NCBI GenBank assembly: GCA_030844895.1
Contig: JAUTDX010007107.1
Span: forward strand, 248,001-312,000
DNA length: 64,000 nucleotides
From: Ambrosia x helenae
Taxonomy: Eukaryota > Streptophyta > Magnoliopsida > Asterales > Asteraceae
Direction of reading: 5' to 3'
Part shown: one piece after another, positions 57,258 through 64,000 of the stretch
How the letters are laid out: every line of letters begins with the position of its first letter
Position numbering within the stretch: position 1 is the first letter of the stretch
The notes under the pieces: generated by a model
What the model saw: only the letters and a program-made list of their open reading frames with translations
What the model was told of the DNA's origin: nothing
Database searches by the model: none
Translations under genes and position numbers: made by a program

Positions 57258-57735
57258 TAGGGATGAGATCGGGTATCGTACCGAATATATAGGTACGGTA
57301 TGGGTACGAGTACGGGTATCGATACCGGTATTTCGGCACGGTACCCGTTTTGGTACTATTTTGTTATTTTTTTCTTTTTTGAGCACTTGTACGGGTACCA
57401 AGTAGGTAAAAAATTATGAGTATCAATACTATACGGGTACCAAATTGAAAAATTTGGTACGGGTACCAATATGGTACATGTACCAAATCGGTAAAATTGA
57501 TACGAATACCATAAATACCATAATATGAAGTAAAACATATAATCAAATTCAATAGAATATAGAATTCAGTACCCGTACCATTTTTACCCGTATCGATACC
57601 GAAAGTACCGAACACCGAAATCAGTAAAAGTGGGTACCGATACCTATACTGAGTACTCAAAATCGGTATGGGTACGGGTACGGGTACAGGTACAGGTACG
57701 GGTATAGGTACTCGGGAAAAAAATGCTCATCCCTA
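57258..57735. mobile_element. hAT-type MITE rich in GGTACC motifs, TSD GGTGGTGG
   Basis: A 478-bp element. The ends TAGGGATGAG and CTCATCCCTA are inverted repeats. A perfect 8-bp duplication GGTGGTGG flanks it (57250-57257 and 57736-57743). The interior has dozens of GGGTAC/GGTACC/GTACCG words, on both strands. Confidence 0.88.
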
Positions 57736-57743
57736 GGTGGTGG

Positions 57744-58266
57744 CAGCTGTGGAAGGTATGGATGATGCTGGAGGTTGTGGATAGTGGTGTTGGTGGTAGT
57801 GATGGTCAGGGTTTTACAAATTGGGGGGTTTCCATGGTTGTTCTTGTCTCTGGCTAAAACAAACAGTTGGTGGTGTTGGAAGTTATGGGTGATGGTGGTG
57901 GCAGGTGTGAGAGGTGGTGGATGGCGATGATGAAGTAGGTATAGGTGATGGTGGAGGTTGTGGATCATCGAGAAAAACAGGTAAAACAGCAGTTGACTCA
58001 GGAGCTGTTATACAAAACTGTTTGTTTGAGCCAAAAGTGAGGTAAAATGGCAATTATGCCCTCACGTGGGGTCCGCGTGACAAAACTTAGCGATAAAAAC
58101 AAACCAGATTAGGCCTAAAGGACGAATGATGCAAAGTTTTAAAACTTTAAGGATGATTCTCATCAAACTTAAAGCTAAAGGGTATCTACTGAAACACGAT
58201 ACAAACTTAAAAGACGAATTCTATAATTTTTCCTTATTATTATCATTTGCACCCAAACAAAACCTT
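57744..58266. other. Intergenic, GGTGGTGG-rich then AT-rich
   Basis: It continues the GGTGGT-rich sequence interrupted by the MITE. The part after 58030 (CCCTCACGTGGGG, CCTAAAGGACGAATGATGC) resembles the MULE arms at 5971-7153 but is diverged. Confidence 0.4.
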
Positions 58267-59256
58267 AGGGCAGGTGTAGTTGGGGGGGGGGGGGGGGCTT
58301 TATGGGGCTCAATGAGGTTTTATGGGAAATAAAATATTATAAAGTATTAGAAGGGTCCCATGAGGCTTTATGGGAAAATGGAGGTGTAGTGGGAAATGAC
58401 TCTATGGGGCTTTATAAATGATTGGATAATCATTGCTTAATTATTATTTTTTTATTTAAATAACAAATTTAAATACTAAATTCTAAATAATATTCATTAA
58501 ATAAAAAATTACAAACACTAAAAAAAATTACAATTACTAAAAAAATTACAAATACTAAAAAAATAGAAATACTAAAAAAAGTTACAAATACTAAAATAAA
58601 AATTACAAATACTAAAAAATACAAATACTACTCGTCGTCGTCGTCTTCTTCTTCTCCTTCTTGAATCGGGTGAATCGCCCGTGCTTCTTCGACCAAATCC
58701 GCCTTCAACGCGTTATGTATGTCCTTGGAACGCAACATGTATTGTTTTGTATTCTCTGCTTCATTGTCGCTCGCGTCCCTTCAACAACATCTTCCAGAAA
58801 ATAGTTTTGGCATATTGCTTTTCCTTCGTCTTCGAGTATCATATTATGCATTATGATACAAGCATACATTACCATTCCAATTCTTTCTTTTTTCCACACA
58901 CGACAAGGATTTCTAACAAAATTCCCTAGCCAATTTCTCCCGGGGGGGGGGGGGGGATTATTTATATGATGCATAGCGTTCACCGCTAGCGTAACCGCAT
59001 TCGTAATGACTTCTTCCTCTTTCGCGACGTCGTCGTGAAAAAACCTTTGATAAAGATCGGTAAACGAGTCTTCGAAGGGAGGAGAGACGACATTATGGTG
59101 ATTTGTTTGTGTAGAAGTTTAATGGTTTTTGTTTGTGTTTGAATATTTGTGTGTATATTTGTGTTAATATATATAAAGTGTGTGTTTTTTTATTCGACCG
59201 GAGCTATGGAGTGCCAAGACGTCCCATAATGAGCTCTCAAAATGTCCACTACGGAT
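58267..59256 (-). mobile_element. Decayed PIF/Harbinger transposon
   Basis: The left terminus GGGCAGGTGTAG is preceded by TTA (the usual TSD). The probable right terminus near CCACTACGGATGC (about 59246) is degenerate. It contains the C-terminal transposase relic below. The left ~180 bp match the Harbinger end at 43530-43694. G-runs interrupt it at about 58281 and 58941. Confidence 0.7.
58628..58983 (-). pseudogene. Harbinger transposase (DDE_Tnp_4, ALP1-like) C-terminus
   Basis: The minus-strand frame reads VWKKERIGMVMYACIIMHNM and then ILEDEGKAICQNYF, the conserved tail of plant PIF/Harbinger transposases with the final catalytic-region helix (YAC.I.HNMI.ED). The end continues in another frame (LRSKDIHNALKADLVEEA) to a poly-Asp tail and TAG at 58630-58628. 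A frameshift therefore lies near 58740. Upstream catalytic Asp residues are absent. A run of prolines comes from a C/G homopolymer at about 58941. Confidence 0.8.
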
Positions 59257-59651
59257 GCATTTTGCATGTAATCGGTTGTATCATTTCATATTAGAATACT
59301 AACTTGGAAACCATTGAACCACGAGAATTCTAACACGTCATGGTTTGTAGATACCTAGCTAGTCTATAATTGTCTGATTGTCCAATCTCGTTTTTATAAC
59401 AAACATAAAAGTACAAATAAAAATAAATAAATATTCTTCGGAATCATAGAACGGGCTCGTACGTCCTCTTTAAGCATCCTTCAACTCTCATGAACTTTAT
59501 TGTAACCATTGAGGAACTTCAAACTCTATGTAAGTAATTATGGGAATTTTAATACATAACTAGAAAGTCACAAGTATAACGAAACATTATCAACTATATT
59601 AAGTTAAAATAATAGTATTAGTATGCTAGGAGCACAACCCTAACGTTGTGT
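59257..59651. other. Intergenic, nothing recognised
   Basis: AT-rich, no open frame or repeat seen. Confidence 0.4.
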
Positions 59652-59945
59652 TCTCGAGTTAACTTAAGTGGAGAAAAGAACGGAAATGGAAGGAAAGAAA
59701 AAAAATGTTTATATTCCTGAGTTTTTTTAAATGAGGAAAATGGAAGGAAATAATGGAATACGTGTTCTAGAGATATTTTTTTGAAAGGAAAGGAAATGAA
59801 AAGAGAGAAAAACTAAGTCATATTTATACTTTCAAATTCAAAGGAAATGAAAGGAAAAGAAAAGAAAAAAAATTGAGTAAAAAGAAAAAAAAGATGAACG
59901 ATTTCTTTTCTTTTCTTTTCCTCCCTCAAGTGAATTCGGGAACCG
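59652..59945. mobile_element. GGAAA-rich MITE-like element
   Basis: The left TTCTCGAGTTAACTTAAGTG and the complement of the right end (TTCCCGAATTCACTTGAG) are imperfect inverted repeats. The interior is GGAAATGGAAGGAAAG-type repeats ending in TTTTCTTTTC. No clear TSD. Confidence 0.45.
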
Positions 59946-60875
59946 AGTAACTACCCAGAGTACCCTGATGGTTCCAACCGATAGAGGACGCCCACCTCCT
60001 ATTTTACCAAATTCAACCCAAAATATTTATTTTGATATGGGCATAACCCAATGTACTCTATTTTTTTTTCAAATAAAAAACAAAATGCATATATTTAAAA
60101 AAACAATTCAATAACTCTAACAGATACAACAAAAAATAAAACGATTAAAATGTAAAAAATCTTAACTTTTCATAAAAAGTGCATAAATATAAATTTAATA
60201 ATTAAAATACACTTTGTCTGACTCCACGATGTTTAGACTTGCAATATGTTCTACAATATCATATAGGTACGTAAGATAGTATTCACGTTGGTATTATCAC
60301 CCATTTACTTTAAATGAACACTTAGGCGCGATTCCAAATTGCCAGACGAAATAATCTTCCATTACATAAGCTTTTCACGTCATGGCTCATATTTTTTAAT
60401 GTCGTGGTGTCTTCAACTTCGACCTGGCAACAATATCCGCAAGAAATTGGAGGCTACTAGAGACGCCCTCTCGAACATATCAAATGAATTGGGCGGAAGC
60501 CATAACTTACCACACATCTTGTTGTACACAATTTGAAGCTGGGATATAAGTCGAGCAACCCGAATACAACGATATAAGTCGAGGGTGCCCCCACTACCCT
60601 AACCTAATAGTTTTTTTACAAATACCACCTTATAAATTGACACCTATCAATCTTTCCAACTCTTGGATTGAACGAACCTGTCAGAAAATTGTAAAACATG
60701 TCTCCTTTTTCTTTCAGAAACAACAACGTCAATTTGTTTCTAATTTGTCAGAATTTTCCTTTTTTAGAATGTGATCATAATTTCTAACCTTGTGACAATA
60801 CCAAAAAACACAAACTTTAACGTACCCTTAACTAATATATAGAAATATTATTATTTAACCTAAATAATAAACTGA
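59946..60875. other. 3' side of the OVATE gene, no other gene recognised
   Basis: AT-rich. An open frame at 60339-60536 has no recognisable domain. The last ~150 bp are presumably the 3' UTR and terminator region of the minus-strand gene. Confidence 0.4.
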
Positions 60876-61814
60876 TCAAACATCTGGCAAACTAAACCAG
60901 ATTTGCTCAAATGCTTTAACAATTACATCATGATACTCATCTAAATTCAAAGAAAGATAACAAGCAAGAAGCTCTTCTAAACCCTTTGATGACCGGATAT
61001 TATTCTCAACGATCATCTCCATCATTGACTCCATGAAATCCTTTTGTGGATCACACGATGATTTCACAACTGCAAAGCTTTCAGCTGACATGTTCTTTCT
61101 TTGTACAGCCTTTTGAACAATTCTTTTGTTCCATGCTATTTTCGGAGAATTCGACTTGAGTTTAAGGCCCGAGACTGATTTTCTAGCCGGTGTTTGGTTG
61201 TTTTCTTTCACTTTTTTGCATGGAACTGATGGTGTTCGGGTTCTTGAGGTTGGTTTGGTTGGTTTTGTAATGATCGGAGGGAGTTTAAGATCTTTTTCAG
61301 GCGAAAAATCGATCTTTCGGGTTTCGTTTACATCGATTATGATATCGGAAGTGGAAGAACTTAGGCGGCAAGTGCAGGAGGTGAGTCCGGACTGAGTTGA
61401 CTCGGAGGAGGGAGATTGGTTGGTGATGGGGGAATGGAAGAAGTCTTGGAGGGTGTGAGTTGACTCAGTGAGTGAAGTATGTTTTGGAGAGGGTTTGTAG
61501 ATGGTTTTTCTGTTGGGTGTTAGTTTTTTTAAGGATTTTCTTGGTGGGTCATGAAAATGTGGGGATTTGGGTGAATTATGGAGTTGGGAAACTTTAGGGG
61601 TGTAGTAGTAGAAAGATTGAGAATAATGGTGGTTTTGTGGTGGTGCTTTGGTGGTTGAAGAAGAATAATAATAAGAAGCATAGGGTGGTTTCTTGTGGTG
61701 GTTGGTGGTGGTGGTGGTGGTCTTGGTTTTGTTCTTGGTCTTGCTCATGTCTCTAAGCTTGTAAAACCAAGCATTTGGTATCATGTCTGATAACCTAAAC
61801 TTGTAATTCCCCAT
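60876..61814 (-). CDS. OFP: OVATE family protein (OFP1/OFP4-like transcriptional repressor)
   Basis: 312 residues, intronless, as is usual for this family. The N-terminus MGNYKFRLSDMIPNAWFYKL is the conserved motif of the OFP1-OFP5 clade. Residues 30-240 are Ser/Thr/Pro/Lys-rich and disordered, with basic patches. The OVATE domain covers about residues 247-309, with FAVVKSSCDPQKDFMESM, LEELLACYLSLN and FEQIWFSL all intact. OFPs are plant nuclear/cytoplasmic regulators that bind TALE homeodomain proteins (KNOX/BELL), repress transcription and alter organ shape and cell elongation; that is family knowledge. Length is normal and no breaks are seen. The start is the first ATG of the conserved motif. 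I cannot tell the exact paralogue. Confidence 0.95.
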   Translation of the reverse strand: MGNYKFRLSDMIPNAWFYKLRDMSKTKNKTKTTTTTTNHHKKPPYASYYYSSSTTKAPPQNHHYSQSFYYYTPKVSQLHNSPKSPHFHDPPRKSLKKLTPNRKTIYKPSPKHTSLTESTHTLQDFFHSPITNQSPSSESTQSGLTSCTCRLSSSTSDIIIDVNETRKIDFSPEKDLKLPPIITKPTKPTSRTRTPSVPCKKVKENNQTPARKSVSGLKLKSNSPKIAWNKRIVQKAVQRKNMSAESFAVVKSSCDPQKDFMESMMEMIVENNIRSSKGLEELLACYLSLNLDEYHDVIVKAFEQIWFSLPDV

Positions 61815-61935
61815 TATAACTCTCTTTCTTGCTCACACAGAATGTGTTCTTGTATTTCTCTCTTGCTCTCTCTATGTATCTTTCAGGATGTGTGAGTTTG
61901 GCTTTAGGTGGATAAATAAACAGATATATAGAAAG
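61815..61935 (-). promoter_or_regulatory. OVATE gene 5' UTR and core promoter
   Basis: On the minus strand a TATA-like CTATATATC lies at about 61932-61924, followed by a 5' leader rich in AGAGAGAGCAAGAGAG (about 61850-61880) up to the ATG at 61814. GA-rich leaders are common in plant genes. Confidence 0.5.
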
Positions 61936-62075
61936 TAAGTGACACTTGTTTTTTATTGTATTTTTTATTTAGGGAAATGGTCCACTTGTATTATTTGATT
62001 GTTTTAGTTATAGAATCTTTATAAATCAACTAAATAAAGGCTTCAATCAAGAATATGGGGAAATAGTAAATATGC

Positions 62076-62141
62076 ATGGTAAACATTGGTTTGTAACAAA
62101 ATTATTGTAACTTAATTTTGTTACAAACAAATGTTTACCAT
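62076..62141. repeat. 66-bp near-perfect palindrome
   Basis: ATGGTAAACATTGGTTTGTA and the following bases fold back on TTACAAACAAATGTTTACCAT with a tiny loop around 62106. It lies upstream of the OVATE gene, directly before a SINE. Confidence 0.85.
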
Positions 62142-62149
62142 AGAGCTAC

Positions 62150-62270
62150 TGAGGTTTTGGCCCAGTGGTGTGGGGATGAGGATGTATAAGGAGATGTCAT
62201 GTGTTCGAATCCCCCCACGGGTAATAAGAGTGAATATTAGGTGAGGATGTAATTAGCCGTTCAAAAAAAA
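62150..62270 (+). mobile_element. tRNA-derived SINE
   Basis: A box TGGCCCAGTGGTG (about 62159), B box GTTCGAATCC (about 62204), body end TTAGCCGTTC followed by an A-run at 62262-62270. The same GCCGTTC-A tail is found in the SINE at 44079, so the two belong to related families. No clear TSD. Confidence 0.75.
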
Positions 62271-62393
62271 CTTAATTTACTAGGGATTTTAGCCACTTTT
62301 TCATTCCCATTCGCTTTTGTGATCTCTTGACGATTTTTGGGCAATCTATTGGAGACTTTTGAAGATCCTAACCATTCTTTCATCATCAATCAT

Positions 62394-62662
62394 CACTACT
62401 AGAAAAAACACGTTTCTTGACGCGCATTGCGCGTCATGAAAGGGTGTTTATGACACACAAAAGAAAGTCATTATAGGCATCGTCATAAAATTAGTACGAC
62501 ATGCATGCGCGTGTCATCTTTTAATGACACGCATTAATGACACTTTTTCTTGACACACGTTTATGACACGCCTTAATGACACACGTTTATGACACGCTAC
62601 GCGTGTCATCTTTTTTGACAAAAAAAAATAAAAAAAATATAAAAATTACAAATTTATCCTGG

Positions 62663-62712
<50 letters not shown>

Positions 62713-64000
62713 ATAAATATATTTCAAAATAAAATACATATATTAATAAAATGAAATATATTTCAAAAAATATTGTGTCGATACATTCGTGGAGACTTAA
62801 AATTACAATTTTACTTGAAAATAAAAGCGTCTCAACTACGATCTTACTACCAGCAACAGAAACATATTCCCACGGCTCTGAAATTGCTTATTTCATGTTG
62901 TGTATGCTTTCTAAGGCATAATCTACAAACTTGGGGTTTCAACACCTGTACAAAGAGATGAAAGCAATCACAATAGTTCTTGTAGGTGATCTTATTTACA
63001 GTAAATAACTTGAAGGCGAAATTGAGCATTGAAACAACCAAAAAATGATGAAAAAATAGGTGATGTTATTTACGGATATGCAACCTATAAGCCAAAATGT
63101 AAATTAGCATTCCCAATGTGATAGAAACCACACTAACAATAAACACATATGATTCCTAAGGTCAAAATCGTATGCGCTCAGTTAATTCATAAATGTAACA
63201 CAAAAACTCTGTCGCATGACCCATATAAAGGCTAAAAATAACTTCTCCGGCAAAAAAGAATGCACTGAATGTCATAAACGCCACATAACTTTAAAGAGGT
63301 TGTCAAGAGCCACATAGACAAACAGCCTAAAAGACAATAAAAGATAATTTTTCAAAAAATTAGTCGCAAACCTACTTACCTACTCGATACCATCAACCAA
63401 TTCCTATACTCCTCTGTTCCTACCATAATGGCTGTAAGCTTTTAAGAAATTAGCTACTACCAATGAAAACATACCCGAAAGTTAGCTACCGCAAGACTCC
63501 TTTGTAATTATTTCTGAATTTAATTTGATGCTGAATTCCTCCAAGCGCAAATCTCGATGTAATCTGAGATGATATTTCTTCTAAAAGAGGCAACAAAATG
63601 TGCAGTGTCTTCTTAGTTTTGCAGTTTCATGTAGCAGGTAAAAAAGAAAATGTGTATGCTCTGTTCCAGTGGTTGTTTCTAAAGGTCTAAGAGTTAGGCA
63701 AAAATTATAGTAGCAATATATCGACTCAAACTTGGAAATTCCTTTTTTTTTTTAATTTTACATATATATTCAAAAAGTATGTTGTAGTATGCAATGAAAA
63801 CAAATAAAAAAAGGGAGCACACCATCAAGCAAGGTAGAATGGCATATGCAATTCAAGAAGCATGAAATCGAATTGTTAGGATGACGTTATCCTGAGGAGT
63901 AGTGTTGCGGCAATGGTAGCAACTCGTGAGCAACATAAGCCTGCAAGCCTGCAAGGTACACACATACAAAACTATAAATATTACAGCTTCAAATACAATC
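62394..64000. mobile_element. CACTA (En/Spm) element, left end; right end outside window
   Basis: It starts CACTACTAGAAAAAACACG at 62394. The next 230 bp hold many direct and inverted copies of ATGACACGC / GCGTGTCAT, typical CACTA subterminal repeats. An (AT)n run follows. From 62760 on there is no recognisable transposase, and no CTAGTAGTG terminus occurs before the window ends. Where the element stops is unknown. Confidence 0.65.
62665..62710. repeat. (AT)n microsatellite
   Basis: About 22 AT units inside the CACTA-like element. Confidence 0.95.

Noticed and set aside
60339..60536. 65-codon open frame downstream of the OVATE gene
   Set aside because: No recognised domain, and it is surrounded by stops and AT-rich DNA.

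Overview
This is plant nuclear DNA, AT-rich and dominated by transposable elements. I infer a eudicot, probably Asteraceae. The inference rests on the style of the Tekay-type Ty3/gypsy polyprotein (gag opening MPPRRSTR), the Helitron ends, the hAT and Tourist-like MITEs, plant SINEs and the intronless OVATE family gene; no species is proven. I see one complete host protein gene (an OVATE family protein, minus strand, 60876-61814), the last exons of another gene at the left edge (1-165), and one nuclear tRNA-Gly(GCC) (3086-3156). Everything else that looks genic is a fragment carried by, or broken by, mobile DNA.

1-12 kb: a gene end, a CACTA end, a nucleotidyltransferase pseudogene piece, the tRNA, a promoter-like patch, then clean non-autonomous DNA transposons with target-site duplications (TSDs): a hAT MITE (8 bp), a MULE (9 bp) and a hAT-like element (8 bp). 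12.8-15.6 kb: a 2.7-kb solo LTR with TSD CCTCC, rich in a GCGATTA hairpin motif. 15.6-20.7 kb: an LRR-kinase scrap, tandem repeats, Helitron ends and nested MITEs.

19.4-43.7 kb: a nested transposon tower. An (AT)n-bounded TIR element is followed by a 7.6-kb minus-strand LTR element with no gag-pol (20694-28283). Next comes a second TIR element (about 28334-41815). It holds a solo LTR (28542-40401, TSD TCCCT), which in turn holds a very young full-length Tekay-like chromovirus (29109-39291, TSD AAGTA, nearly identical LTRs). The chromovirus gag-pol is open except for one frameshift in RNase H. Its LTRs carry two tRNA-like modules in opposite orientations. A third TIR element, a foldback, an LTR scrap and a Harbinger end follow.

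44-52 kb: a SINE with a 17-bp TSD, three hAT-type elements, a MITE-split pseudogene, and a Helitron nested in a TIR element. 52.5-55.5 kb: three hairpins and shuffled repeat modules, with a 141-nt hairpin that has a third homologous copy nearby. 55.6-56.3 kb: a TIR element that has captured a JAW-type TCP transcription-factor fragment with a degenerate miR319 site. 57-64 kb: a hAT MITE, a Harbinger transposase relic, the OVATE gene, a SINE and the start of a CACTA element.

Boundaries were read by eye. Where TSDs match exactly I trust them; family names for short elements rest on TIR and TSD type.
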